A DNA stretch of 64,000 nt from Nocardia miyunensis NBRC 108239. GTDB lineage: Bacteria > Actinomycetota > Actinomycetes > Mycobacteriales > Mycobacteriaceae. The stretch lies in contig NZ_BDBQ01000029.1 of the NCBI RefSeq assembly GCF_001613065.1, forward strand, positions 62,001 to 126,000, in the 5' to 3' direction. The position numbers and the translations under genes are program-made. The notes beneath the pieces were generated by a model. That model was not told the origin of the DNA and did not search any database. It worked only from the letters and a program-made list of their open reading frames with translations. Positions 50,087 to 58,468 of the stretch are shown one piece after another. Position 1 is the first letter of the stretch; every line of letters begins with the position of its first letter.

Positions 50087-50569
50087 TCACCCCCCACAGG
50101 TGACAGCAATTTTCACCGCCTCGGCCTTCCCGGTTCGGAGTTCGTCGCGCTGCTGCGCGCTCAGTTTCCACGAACTGTCCGGAGCCGATGTCCAACGGTC
50201 AACTATCAGGACGCAATCGTCTTTATCCGGCCAATTGCCGATGGCGATCAACGTGGTATCCGATAACACGACTGGCTGTTTGGGCGGCTCGAGGATCACA
50301 TCACCTGCTGTCACCACAGAACGGACATCACCGCTGATCACCGGGCCGATGTAATATTTCGTGGCGCCAGTGATGGAATCACTGCTCCCACCTGCATCCT
50401 GAGGGGAATCACCAATCTCTGTATACCCACGAACAGAAACCCCATCCAGATGATGATCCGCCGTAGTAGGGAGTCGCATTTTACAGGATGCGCAGACCAC
50501 AATCGTAACAAACACTGCCAGAACAACACTCGGCAACCGACTCCGTCGAGCGGCGGCAATCAGTTGCAT
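50087..50569 (-). CDS. Putative lipoprotein partner of the muramidase-like protein
   Basis: A 160-aa exported protein. A signal peptide with core VVLAVFVTIVVCAS ends at Cys29 in CASC, a weak lipobox because Cys is at -3. The mature part is polar with two Cys near the end (DDCVLIVDRW and AVTCGG), and no recognised domain. The ATG at 50569 overlaps the last codons of the upstream effector-like gene, so the two are translationally coupled. By position and likely location outside the membrane, it could neutralise or chaperone the upstream protein; that is inference. Confidence 0.65.
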   Translation of the reverse strand: MQLIAAARRSRLPSVVLAVFVTIVVCASCKMRLPTTADHHLDGVSVRGYTEIGDSPQDAGGSSDSITGATKYYIGPVISGDVRSVVTAGDVILEPPKQPVVLSDTTLIAIGNWPDKDDCVLIVDRWTSAPDSSWKLSAQQRDELRTGKAEAVKIAVTCGG

Positions 50570-52182
50570 GTGTAAGCCCCACTATCGCACATAACGTGTT
50601 GAAGCCGAACATAATTCTGATCGATTCGCCCGACGTACGGTTTTACTGCATTCCCCAGTCTCGAACTTTCCAGATAATTCTGCGCATTGCTATCCCCTGA
50701 ATTGTAGACCGCAGCAAGGAACTCGTTGCGTGTGACCTCGGCACGCATCTGCGGACTCACACGACCGGCGTATTGATCCTGGATCTGTTTCAATCGGTAC
50801 GTGGTGGCCTTGATCGCGAGGTCTTCGTTCCCGTCCAGATCGGACCATTTCGCGTTGCCGAACTGAGCAGGGTATGCCTTCTTCAGGCTGTTGAACGGCC
50901 CTTCCTTCATATTCGTCAACCCCAGAGAATTGTCCCGGAAACCGCTGGTCAGCAATCGGAAGTCATCATAGTTCTCGCCCTTGCCCTGGAGGGTACGCGT
51001 CGCACCCTCGTTCAGCACGACCGCCATGACCAGCCGAGGATCGACCCCGGCGGCATTACCATACTTCACCGACGCCGCGATCCAGGTCTTGACCTGAGGG
51101 TTGATGTCGCCCAGTGCATTCAGGTCAGCCGCGGTGAGCGTCTGCCCGGGGGTCTCCCAGGTCGCAATCCGGTCGATCTCGCCCTTCAGCACGGCGTTAT
51201 CGGTCTGATTGCCCGATTCGGCTGGAATCGGCAACTCGGCGAGAGCCTTGACCTTCGACAGAGTGGAGAAGATCTTCGGTTCCACGAAGTCGGTTTTACG
51301 CAGAAAATCGTAGAGCGGATCGTCAGAATACGTCTTGTCGAAGATTGAACCCGCGTTGTACAGTTGGACAGCGCCGAGATCGCCGTCCACATCGATATGG
51401 ATCGATACGTCATCGGTCGAGGTCGTCACCTTCGCATCGGGAAACGCGCCCGGCGCGGCAGCGACCACTTTCTTCCGTAATCCGTCGAGATCGTCGTGAT
51501 AGGTCTTCAAAGCGGTCGACAACTCTGTCGATACGGTCCAGATGTCCTCGATCAGCCCCTGCAAACTACCGAGACCTTCGGTGATGTCGTCGACTTCCGG
51601 CGTCTGTATCCCACTGAAGGAATTGGTCGCCGCCTGCAGCGTTACCGGAGCGAGTCGCACCTCGTCACAGTTCGCGAAGGATTCCCACGCGGCGGCGGCC
51701 ACGGCCAGCAGGCCGAGTCGGCCGTTCGGAACACCTGTGACGAAGTTGGCCTGCAACCCGGCGGGTGCGAGCACGATACCCGGTCCGTTGTCCCCGATCG
51801 GATTCGGGATTTCGGCGACGTTGCCGTCGCTCAGTGCAGCGGTGCTCGACAACGTCGGCCGCTGGGGCTCGGGGCCCTTCGGGTTCCGATCGGCCTTGAA
51901 TTCCGCCTCGTCCCAGTTGTATCCGGCGACATTCAGCACATCGGCGAAGTGCTGCAACGCGTTTGCGTAAGCGATCACAACTGTTCGGACATCACCGCTG
52001 TGCTGCTGGTATGCGGATGCCCACCCGGTCACCGTGGGCATGTTTCCTGCCATACCCGTGGTGGCTCGCAATCCGGAAACCAGGACCTTGCCGACAGCCC
52101 CGCAGAACTCGGTGGCCAAGGTCTGTAGCTGCTTGGCCGCGGCGTAGTACACCTTCGGATCCACGACGATCGGACCGGACAT
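50560..52182 (-). CDS. Probable type VII secreted protein with C-terminal transglycosylase-like domain
   Basis: A 540-aa protein without a signal peptide. Residues 1-100 form a WXG100-like helical pair (VVDPKVYYAAAKQLQTLATEF, then GWASAYQQHSGDVR and ADVLNVAGYNW) as in N-terminal domains of actinomycete type VII substrates. Residues about 100-370 are an uncharacterised middle part. From about residue 370 an SLT-like region is seen: YGNAAGVDPRLVMAVVLNEG with candidate catalytic Glu392, SLGLTNMKEGPF, DLAIKATTYRLKQI and EFLAAVYNSGD. GGGGAGGTG precedes the ATG at 52182 by 8 nt. It could act on peptidoglycan of the same cell or of competitors. No ESX core genes are in the window. Confidence 0.7.
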   Translation of the reverse strand: MSGPIVVDPKVYYAAAKQLQTLATEFCGAVGKVLVSGLRATTGMAGNMPTVTGWASAYQQHSGDVRTVVIAYANALQHFADVLNVAGYNWDEAEFKADRNPKGPEPQRPTLSSTAALSDGNVAEIPNPIGDNGPGIVLAPAGLQANFVTGVPNGRLGLLAVAAAAWESFANCDEVRLAPVTLQAATNSFSGIQTPEVDDITEGLGSLQGLIEDIWTVSTELSTALKTYHDDLDGLRKKVVAAAPGAFPDAKVTTSTDDVSIHIDVDGDLGAVQLYNAGSIFDKTYSDDPLYDFLRKTDFVEPKIFSTLSKVKALAELPIPAESGNQTDNAVLKGEIDRIATWETPGQTLTAADLNALGDINPQVKTWIAASVKYGNAAGVDPRLVMAVVLNEGATRTLQGKGENYDDFRLLTSGFRDNSLGLTNMKEGPFNSLKKAYPAQFGNAKWSDLDGNEDLAIKATTYRLKQIQDQYAGRVSPQMRAEVTRNEFLAAVYNSGDSNAQNYLESSRLGNAVKPYVGRIDQNYVRLQHVMCDSGAYTCN

Positions 52183-52381
52183 TCCAGGCACCTCCCCGTG
52201 CTGCGATGTCGCCCCCGAAAACGAATCGCGCAGCGCCCCAATAATATCGTTCGCGGCTGACCAGTGTTGCGGTCTCGCGAGATCGGCGGGGATGCAGGTC
52301 GGCTCGGATGCGTGGAGCAGGCCCACCCCACAGGCGATACCGGTCCGGGCGGATCGGGATGGCCGGGCGGCCGAGAGCCGC

Positions 52382-52618
52382 TCAGCTCGGGTGGGCCGGG
52401 GAGGGGGTGGCGGTGGGGTCCGCGGCGCAGAAGGGGGCACAGGTGCCGGGGGTGGTGAGGACCGAGGATTGCTGGTCGTTGAAGTGGGCGCCGCTGACCA
52501 GGAGTAGGACCACGAGGGCGGCGGCTATCACCAGGCAGAAGGCGATCAGTAGGGGGCCGATGAATCCGCCGGGCATGTGCTCGCCGAGTTCGTCCTGGAT
52601 TTCCACGAATTCGATCAC
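52382..52618 (-). CDS. Small one-pass membrane protein with GTCxPFC motif (copy 1)
   Basis: A 78-aa protein: an acidic N terminus (EFVEIQDELGE), MPGGFIG, a transmembrane helix (PLLIAFCLVIAAALVVLLLV) and an outer tail with GTCAPFC and Pro/Thr/Ser. It is paralogous to the protein at 49670-49897. The GTG at 52618 is preceded by GAGGGGTG at about 8 nt. It lies 200 bp upstream of the muramidase-like gene on the same strand and probably belongs to the same cassette. The two-Cys motif suggests a disulfide outside the membrane. Confidence 0.65.
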   Translation of the reverse strand: MIEFVEIQDELGEHMPGGFIGPLLIAFCLVIAAALVVLLLVSGAHFNDQQSSVLTTPGTCAPFCAADPTATPSPAHPS

Positions 52619-52773
52619 GCTGCGTCACCCCTCGTGACCACTCGACCGGCTGCGCGGCGGTTTCAGCTCGTAACGGTCGGGAAGGTGGTTGCACAGAACT
52701 CCGAGCGATCCGTCGCAGAATACGCCCCCGGCCGTGGCTGGGGGCGTATCGGATGGAATCTGCGGGCGAACTC

Positions 52774-54432
52774 TCAGCGAAGATCGCGTCGACGGAAGGC
52801 GTACAGCCCCAACCCGATCAGCGCCGCGGCGATCACCACCAGGGCGACGACCGGAGTCCAGGCGAACGGCTCCGCGGGCAGTTTCGGCAGATGGCTGTAC
52901 GGGTCGATGTCCAGAACCCATTGCGGCATACCGGCGATCGAGCCGAGCAGGAACAGCGCCACCCCGGCGGTGAACACGCCCCACGCCACCGTCGCCCAGC
53001 GCGGCAGCACCCCGAACAGCAGCACGGCGGCACCGGCGAACAACCAGACGGCAGGCAGTTGCACGAGCGCCGCACCCAGCACCCGCGGCAGTTTCCCGCT
53101 GACGTCGTGCGCGGCGATACCGTATGCCAGACCACCCAGCACACCCGAGACCAGCAGCAGCACAACAGGTCCCAGCAGCGCGAACACCAGATGCGAGGCG
53201 ACCCAGCGCATCCGGCCGACCGCGCCGGTGAGCACGATCTCCGCCCGGTCGGCCGATTCCTCCGTATTCAGGCGCAGCGTGGACGATATCGCGTACGCCG
53301 CCGCGGCCAGGCCCAGCAGCGTGAACGCGGTCGTGATGAAGGCGTCCTCGAGCGCACTGGCCCCGCCCATGCGAGCGATGATGTCCTGCACCGATTTGCT
53401 GCCGCCGACCTCGTTCGCGATGCCGTTGACGACACTGCCGATGACCAGCCCGTACAGGCCGAGCCCGACAGCCCAGGCCACGAGCGCGCCGCGCTGCAAC
53501 CGCCAGGCCAGCCCGAGCGGTCCCGACAGCGCCGCCGTGGCCGTCGGCGCACCGGGACGTTCGGCGATCAGCCCGGCGCCGATGTCCCGCCGCCGCAGCA
53601 GCGAATACGCCACCCCGATCAGCACGATCGTGGTCGCGACGTGCAGCAGCAGAATCCACCAGTGATCCCCCGACAGCGCCCGCACCTGGATCGACCAGCC
53701 CTGCGGCGAGAGCCAACTGAGCACACTGGCAGGCCCGGCGGCGGCGCGCGCGTCGCCTACCGCGCGCAGCACATAGGTCGCCGCGAGCACGGCGAAGGCG
53801 ATCCCGCGAGCGGTCCGGGCGCTCGCGGACAACTGGGCGGCCACCGCGCCGACGGCGGCGAACACCATGCCCGATCCGGCCAGCGCCAGCCCGAATGCCA
53901 AGGCCCCGTGCGCATCAACGCCCGCACCCTTGATGCTGACCACCGCGAGCAGACCGGTGGCCAGCGCACCGATACACGAAACCAGCAGCGCGGCAGTGAG
54001 GTTGGCCAACCGGCCCAGCCGAGTCGAGGCGAGCAGCTCCTCGCGACCGGTCTCCTCCTCCGCGCGGGTGTGCCGGATGACGGTCAGAATGGTCGCGATG
54101 CCGATGATGGTGAAGAACATCCCGGCCTTCCACAGCCCGGCGGCCGCGCCGGATGTGGTGTTGTAGACCGGCCCGTACATGGCCAGCTGGGCGGGACTGG
54201 TGTTGATCGAATGCGCGAAGTGCGCCAGCTGATCCGGGGTCGAATACACCTTCTCGGTGCTCTTGACGTAGACGCTGCCCAGCGGAAGCGACAGCAGCAG
54301 TACCCACAGCGGCAACACGATCCGATCGCGCCGCAGATACAGCCGCAGCAGCCGCCATGTACCGGTGAATTCCGATGCGACACCGGATGATTCGGCGTGG
54401 CCGATCGGTCCGGCGACAGTTGCGGTGGTCAT
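52774..54432 (-). CDS. ABC-2 type exporter permease (Rv1217c-like)
   Basis: Membrane subunit of a multidrug-type ABC exporter, 552 aa with about 12 transmembrane helices in two similar halves, ending in [15 protein letters not shown]. The helix-rich pattern and [27 protein letters not shown] opening match the polyketide/tetronasin exporter type (TnrB3-like) found as Rv1217c. The ATG at 54432 overlaps the ATPase stop (ATGA). With the ATPase and TetR upstream it reproduces the mycobacterial Rv1217c-Rv1218c-RaaS set, which affects antibiotic tolerance and lipid export. Confidence 0.9.
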   Translation of the reverse strand: MTTATVAGPIGHAESSGVASEFTGTWRLLRLYLRRDRIVLPLWVLLLSLPLGSVYVKSTEKVYSTPDQLAHFAHSINTSPAQLAMYGPVYNTTSGAAAGLWKAGMFFTIIGIATILTVIRHTRAEEETGREELLASTRLGRLANLTAALLVSCIGALATGLLAVVSIKGAGVDAHGALAFGLALAGSGMVFAAVGAVAAQLSASARTARGIAFAVLAATYVLRAVGDARAAAGPASVLSWLSPQGWSIQVRALSGDHWWILLLHVATTIVLIGVAYSLLRRRDIGAGLIAERPGAPTATAALSGPLGLAWRLQRGALVAWAVGLGLYGLVIGSVVNGIANEVGGSKSVQDIIARMGGASALEDAFITTAFTLLGLAAAAYAISSTLRLNTEESADRAEIVLTGAVGRMRWVASHLVFALLGPVVLLLVSGVLGGLAYGIAAHDVSGKLPRVLGAALVQLPAVWLFAGAAVLLFGVLPRWATVAWGVFTAGVALFLLGSIAGMPQWVLDIDPYSHLPKLPAEPFAWTPVVALVVIAAALIGLGLYAFRRRDLR

Positions 54433-55349
54433 TTCGCCGCCTCCGCGAGATCGCGGGAATCCTGGCCGTTGAGCGAATAGTGCCGCAGGAACAGCTCTTC
54501 CAGCGTCGGCGGCTGGCTGACCAGACTCCGCACGCCGGCGTCGCCGAGCACGCGGATCAGCTCGCCGAGATGTTCGCTGTCGACCTGGCAGCTCAACGTG
54601 TGATCGGTGATGCTGATGTCCTCCACGCCGGGAACGCGGCTCAAATCACCTGGGTCGCCGGTCAATTCGGCCTTGATCGAGGTGCGGCTCAGATGCCGCA
54701 TCTGCGCCAGCGAGCCGGTCTCCACCGTCTTTCCGGCGCGAATGATGGTGACCCGATCGCACAGCGCCTCGACCTCGGACAGGATGTGACTGGACAGCAG
54801 CACCGTCACGCCGCGTTCGGCCGCCTCGCGAGCGCAATCGCGAAATACCTGTTCCATCAACGGATCCAGGCCGGAGGTGGGCTCGTCCAGCAGCAGCAGC
54901 CGGGCCTGCGAGGAGAAGGCCGAGACCAGGGCGACCTTCTGCCGATTCCCCTTGGAATAGGTGCGCGCCTTCTTGCGCGGATCGAGTTCGAATCGCTCGA
55001 TCAGCTCGGCCCGGCGCTCGGCGTCCAGGCCGCCGCGCATCCGAGCGAGCAGATCGATGGTCTCCCCGCCGGACAGCGACGGCCACAACGTGACATCGCC
55101 TGGGACATAAGCGATATCGCGATGCAGCGCGACCGCGTCGGTCCACGGGTCGCGACCCAGCACCTCGGCGGTGCCGGACGTGCGGGCCAGAATGCCCAGC
55201 AGAATCCGGATGGTAGTCGACTTGCCCGCGCCGTTGGGGCCCAGGAAGCCGTGCACCTCCCCCTCGGCGACGTCCAGATCGAGACCGTCGAGGGCACGTA
55301 CCGGTCCGAAGTGCTTGTGCAGCTCCCGGACGACGATTGCCGATGACAT
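54429..55349 (-). CDS. ABC exporter ATP-binding protein (Rv1218c-like)
   Basis: ATPase of the exporter, 306 aa. Walker A is [10 protein letters not shown], the signature region YSKGNRQKV replaces the standard LSGGQ as is usual in this DrrA-like branch, Walker B is [13 protein letters not shown] and the H-loop is in LLSSHILSE. The C-terminal 80 residues ([22 protein letters not shown]) form the DrrA-type regulatory tail. Start at 55349; the TetR gene ends 54 bp upstream, so all three are probably one transcript under its control. Confidence 0.93.
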   Translation of the reverse strand: MSSAIVVRELHKHFGPVRALDGLDLDVAEGEVHGFLGPNGAGKSTTIRILLGILARTSGTAEVLGRDPWTDAVALHRDIAYVPGDVTLWPSLSGGETIDLLARMRGGLDAERRAELIERFELDPRKKARTYSKGNRQKVALVSAFSSQARLLLLDEPTSGLDPLMEQVFRDCAREAAERGVTVLLSSHILSEVEALCDRVTIIRAGKTVETGSLAQMRHLSRTSIKAELTGDPGDLSRVPGVEDISITDHTLSCQVDSEHLGELIRVLGDAGVRSLVSQPPTLEELFLRHYSLNGQDSRDLAEAAK

Positions 55350-55403
55350 CGGATCTCCTGTGTTCGTGGCGCGGACCGCGACTCCGCGGGGTCCCCCGGA
55401 GAA

Positions 55404-56111
55404 TCAGCCCTCCGCGCCGGATTGGTTCGTGGGTGAAATGTGTTGCGCTTCAGTGGTTTCGCGCTCGGACAGCAGCGTGTCCAGCGCCATCGAATCGGTG
55501 AGCAGACCGTTGGTGTAGAGCTCGATCGCGGGGAGCATCATCACGTCGGTGTACTCCCGCAACATCTTCGGATAGTCGGGCACGCCGTCGTGCCGGGCGA
55601 GGTAGAGCTGCATGAACAGCAGGAACCCCCCGCCGTTCTGCAAGCCCATGAAGCGAGCGGTCGCCTTCAGGTCCAGCGGGGCCCGCAGCGAGCCGTTCTC
55701 GATCCCGACCTTCAGATAGGCCTCCACATCGGCGATCATGTGCTCGAACAACTCGAGCGCCAGCGGACCGCCGGTCTGCAAGCTGCGCATCAGATAGGCC
55801 AGGTACGGGGCGAACTCCTCGACCTCGGCCAACGCCTGCAACAGCCCCTTCGGAGAAGGGTTGCTCATGTAGTCCATCTTGGCCCTGCGGATGAACTCGC
55901 GGACATGGTCGTCACATGCCTGCCGCAGCCCGTCCTTGGAGCCGAAATGATGGTTGACCAGACCGGGTGACACGCCCGCCGCGGCGGCGATGGCGCGAAC
56001 CCCGACCCCGAAACCCTGCTCTCCGAAAATTGTCATCGCGGCCTCGCGGATGCGGGCGCGGGTATTCAGATCCTCGGGGGATCCTTCCGGTACGGCGACT
56101 CCTTTGAACAC
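55404..56111 (-). CDS. raaS: TetR-family regulator, RaaS-like (Rv1219c)
   Basis: Repressor of 235 aa. The helix-turn-helix spans about residues 15-65 (RARIREAAMTIFGEQGFGV, then IAAAAGVSPGLVNHHFGSKDGLRQAC). The large C-terminal domain binds lipophilic inducers in the mycobacterial homologue, which represses the Rv1217c-Rv1218c exporter. The GTG start at 56111 lies within the palindrome TTGAACA-CA-TGTTCAA, so binding there would block both transcription and translation of its own gene. The symbol rests on synteny with the exporter and O-methyltransferase genes. Confidence 0.88.
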   Translation of the reverse strand: MFKGVAVPEGSPEDLNTRARIREAAMTIFGEQGFGVGVRAIAAAAGVSPGLVNHHFGSKDGLRQACDDHVREFIRRAKMDYMSNPSPKGLLQALAEVEEFAPYLAYLMRSLQTGGPLALELFEHMIADVEAYLKVGIENGSLRAPLDLKATARFMGLQNGGGFLLFMQLYLARHDGVPDYPKMLREYTDVMMLPAIELYTNGLLTDSMALDTLLSERETTEAQHISPTNQSGAEG

Positions 56112-56150
56112 ATGTTCAATATACTAAACGCGCGTTCAATCGTCACGCAA
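56104..56150 (-). promoter_or_regulatory. RaaS promoter and autoregulatory palindrome
   Basis: TTGAACA (56104-56110) and TGTTCAA (56113-56119) form a perfect inverted repeat over the start codon, with another GTTCAA half-site at 56134-56139. On the minus strand TTGCGT (56150-56145), an 18-nt spacer and TAGTAT (56126-56121) make a promoter whose transcript would begin near the GTG. Confidence 0.55.
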
Positions 56151-56228
56151 GAGTTCGCCCGAATTTCCGGTGTGCCGTGTTCACGACTGTTCGACACGAC
56201 CCACGACCGGGGCCGTGACCTGTGATAA

Positions 56229-56876
56229 CTATCCGCGCGAGGCGCAGAGCAGCCCGTCGCCGAGCGGGATCAGCACGCTCGTCAACCGCGGGTCCTCGGC
56301 GATCGCGCGAGTGGCCGCGCGCACCGCCTGCGTACCCGCGTCGCGCTGGGCCGGATCGGGCACCCGGCCGCCGAGCAACGCGTTGTGCAGCATGATCGCG
56401 CCACCCTCGCGCAACAGCCGCACCCCCTGCTCCACGTACTGCGGATGCTCGAGCGGGGCGGCATCGATGAACACCAGGTCGTAGGCGCCGTCGGCGAGCC
56501 GGGGCAGCACGTCCAGGGCACGGCCGTTGATCAAGCGGGTGCGCGCGGGAGCGATATCGGCGGTCCGGAACGCGTCGCGGGCCGCGCGCTGATGTTCGGG
56601 CTCGGAATCGATCGTGGTCAGCGTGCCGTCCTCGCGCATGCCGTCCAGCAGCCACAGACCGCTGATTCCCGCGCCGGTGCCTACCTCGACCACCGCCCGC
56701 GCACCCAGCAACTGGGCGTACATACTCAGCAACGCGCCCACCGACGGCGGCACGGGCGCGGCGCCCAGTTCTGTGGCGCGTTCCCGCGCGGCGAGGAGAA
56801 CCTCGTCCTCGACCACGGATTCCTCGACGTACGCGAGGTTGCGCTGCAGAGCCGATGCGGTGGGTATGACGCTCAC
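56229..56876 (-). CDS. SAM-dependent O-methyltransferase (Rv1220c-like)
   Basis: Catechol-O-methyltransferase-type enzyme of 215 aa. The SAM motif [38 protein letters not shown] and the metal site [15 protein letters not shown] with the later [11 protein letters not shown] are typical of the family-3 O-methyltransferases. It is adjacent to and divergent from sigE, as in mycobacteria. GTG start at 56876; TAGCCT on the minus strand (56889-56884) lies 7 nt before it, so the mRNA may be nearly leaderless. Substrate unknown. Confidence 0.92.
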   Translation of the reverse strand: MSVIPTASALQRNLAYVEESVVEDEVLLAARERATELGAAPVPPSVGALLSMYAQLLGARAVVEVGTGAGISGLWLLDGMREDGTLTTIDSEPEHQRAARDAFRTADIAPARTRLINGRALDVLPRLADGAYDLVFIDAAPLEHPQYVEQGVRLLREGGAIMLHNALLGGRVPDPAQRDAGTQAVRAATRAIAEDPRLTSVLIPLGDGLLCASRG

Positions 56877-57028
56877 GCGTATGAGGCTAATCGCGGATCA
56901 CCGGGACGGCCCGGCGACGCGACCCGCAGTTTTTCTCAGGTGTCGCTCAGGCTCCCCATACCACGGCCACATCGGGACCAAGTTTAGTAAGCACTACGCA
57001 AAGGCCGACCGATCGTCGACCGGCGCCG

Positions 57029-57055
57029 GGAACAACCCGAGAGGTATCGACGGTT
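57029..57055 (+). promoter_or_regulatory. Candidate SigH/SigE-type promoter of sigE
   Basis: GGAAC (57029-57033) and GGTT (57052-57055) are separated by 18 nt, matching the GGAAC-N18/19-GTT promoters used by mycobacterial SigH and SigE. It would start transcription about 60 nt before the sigE ATG and allow stress-dependent or self-amplified expression. Confidence 0.5.
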
Positions 57056-57063
57056 GTACCCGT

Positions 57064-57081
57064 ACACGACACGAGTCGTGT
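57064..57081. promoter_or_regulatory. Perfect palindrome in the sigE leader
   Basis: ACACGAC and GTCGTGT are separated by ACGA, just downstream of the predicted transcription start. Possible binding site for a regulator or a hairpin in the 5' leader; no known factor assigned. Confidence 0.4.
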
Positions 57082-57124
57082 TGGCGTCGGGGCACGGTCC
57101 CGAGTAGGAGGTAACCCCATCCAC

Positions 57125-57865
57125 ATGGTCGATGCGGCGCGTGAGTTCGCCACCCTGCCAGAGTCGAGTCTGCCGATCGACGGCGCCTCGGCCGATTATC
57201 CCCTGCCCGCGGCGGACGGCAGCGACCCTGTCGCGCTTCCCGCCCACCCCGACGAGGCCGTCGAGGCCGAACTCGCCGAGCCCGATCCGTTGTCGGGCAC
57301 CGCGGCCTTCGACGCCACCGGCGATCGCGCCATGATGCCCAGCTGGGACGAACTGGTCCGCGAACACGCCGATCGGGTCTACCGCCTCGCGTACCGCCTC
57401 ACCGGCGATCCGCAGGACGCCGAGGATCTCACCCAGGAGACGTTCATCCGCGTCTTCCGGTCGCTGCAGAGCTATCAGCCCGGCACCTTCGAGGGCTGGC
57501 TGCATCGCATCACCACGAACCTGTTCCTGGACATGGTGCGCCGCCGCAACCGGATCCGGATGGAGGCACTGCCCGAGGACTACGACCGCGTGCCCTCCGA
57601 GGGCCCCGATCCCGAGCAGGCCTATCACGATTCCCGGCTGGATCCCGATCTGCAAACCGCGCTCGACGCGCTCGCGCCGGAATTCCGCGCCGCGGTCGTG
57701 CTGTGCGATATCGAGGGCCTGTCCTACGAGGAGATCGGCGCCACGCTCGGCGTCAAATTGGGCACCGTGCGCAGTCGCATCCATCGCGGGCGTCAAGCGC
57801 TGCGGGAGTACCTTGCGCATAATGGATCTCAGCCGCGGTTCGCCGCCGCGGAGAAGGTCGGGTAA
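57125..57865 (+). CDS. sigE: ECF RNA polymerase sigma factor SigE
   Basis: Extracytoplasmic-function sigma factor of 246 aa that directs RNA polymerase to envelope-stress genes. After a non-conserved N-terminal 75 residues, region 2 reads [38 protein letters not shown] (given by its ends WDELVREH and TFIRVF), and region 4 reads [36 protein letters not shown] (ends RAAVVLCD and SRIHRGR). AGGAGG lies upstream, at a long spacing of about 12 nt from this ATG. The order sigE, rseA, htrA, tatB is that of mycobacteria. Confidence 0.95.
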   Translation: MVDAAREFATLPESSLPIDGASADYPLPAADGSDPVALPAHPDEAVEAELAEPDPLSGTAAFDATGDRAMMPSWDELVREHADRVYRLAYRLTGDPQDAEDLTQETFIRVFRSLQSYQPGTFEGWLHRITTNLFLDMVRRRNRIRMEALPEDYDRVPSEGPDPEQAYHDSRLDPDLQTALDALAPEFRAAVVLCDIEGLSYEEIGATLGVKLGTVRSRIHRGRQALREYLAHNGSQPRFAAAEKVG

Positions 57866-57930
57866 TTTACGGCCGTCGCCGACGGCGGAAAATTCTGTTG
57901 GTGCCAGCTGTTGTCAGGTCGGAAGGGTGT

Positions 57931-58374
57931 GTGCACCGTATGAGTGGCCAGGAGCGCGATTCGGGTAACGCGGCCGGTAGAGCGCCCCAACGCCGACCTC
58001 GCTTCGCTCCGACCGAACATTTGGCCAGCGAGGCCATCGCGGCCTACGTGGACGGTGAGCTGCGGATGAACCCCTACCTGCGCGCCGCCGAACATCTGGC
58101 GCGCTGCTCCGAATGCGCCGCGGAGGTCGAGGCGCAGCAGCAGGCCCGCGTGGTCCTGCGCCAGGCGGCCCAGATGCAGATTTCCGCGCCGCACGATCTG
58201 CACGACACGCTCAGCCGGATTCCGCTGGCGGACCTCACCGGAAATCACGTGGAGGATATGTCCCGCGGCGCGAGTTTCCTGGGCCTGCGCGCGGATTCGT
58301 TCCGTTTCGCCTCTTCGACGGACCGCGAATTGAGTTCCGACAGCAGGCGATGGACCGGTTGGTGGCGCAAGTAG
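57931..58374 (+). CDS. rseA: Anti-sigma-E factor RseA
   Basis: ZAS-type anti-sigma factor of 147 aa that holds SigE inactive. The conserved block TEHLASEAIAAYVDGELRMN leads to the zinc motif H-x3-C-x2-C in AAEHLARCSECAAEVEA. The rest is a polar, Ser/Arg-rich tail without a membrane helix, so it is cytosolic like the mycobacterial protein. I chose the GTG at 57931, 3-4 nt after GGAAGGG; the ATG at 57940 is an alternative. In mycobacteria RseA is phosphorylated by PknB and then degraded. Confidence 0.9.
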   Translation: MHRMSGQERDSGNAAGRAPQRRPRFAPTEHLASEAIAAYVDGELRMNPYLRAAEHLARCSECAAEVEAQQQARVVLRQAAQMQISAPHDLHDTLSRIPLADLTGNHVEDMSRGASFLGLRADSFRFASSTDRELSSDSRRWTGWWRK

Positions 58375-58384
58375 AGTTCATGAC

Positions 58385-58468
58385 GTGAACGGAGCGCAGC
58401 GGAGTGAACCACTAGCACAGCACCGCGTGGGCGCGGCGGGGTCGAGCGTTAGCGAGGTGCCGTCGTGA
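58385..58468 (+). repeat. Start-codon repeat and 27-codon leader frame upstream of htrA
   Basis: GTGAAC at 58385 is repeated at the htrA start (58465), 80 bp later. Between them a frame of 27 codons ends in TGA at 58466-58468, overlapping the htrA GTG as GTGA. The unit shares CAGCGGAG, GAACCA, CACAGCAC and CGTGGGCG-type blocks with the opuCA copy, and AGCG(T/C)-AGCGAGG with the glgA copy. The putative peptide has M-x-G-x-Q-R-x-E-P-x-x-Q like the opuCA leader and ends S-V-S-E-x-x-S like the glgA leader. Confidence 0.6.
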
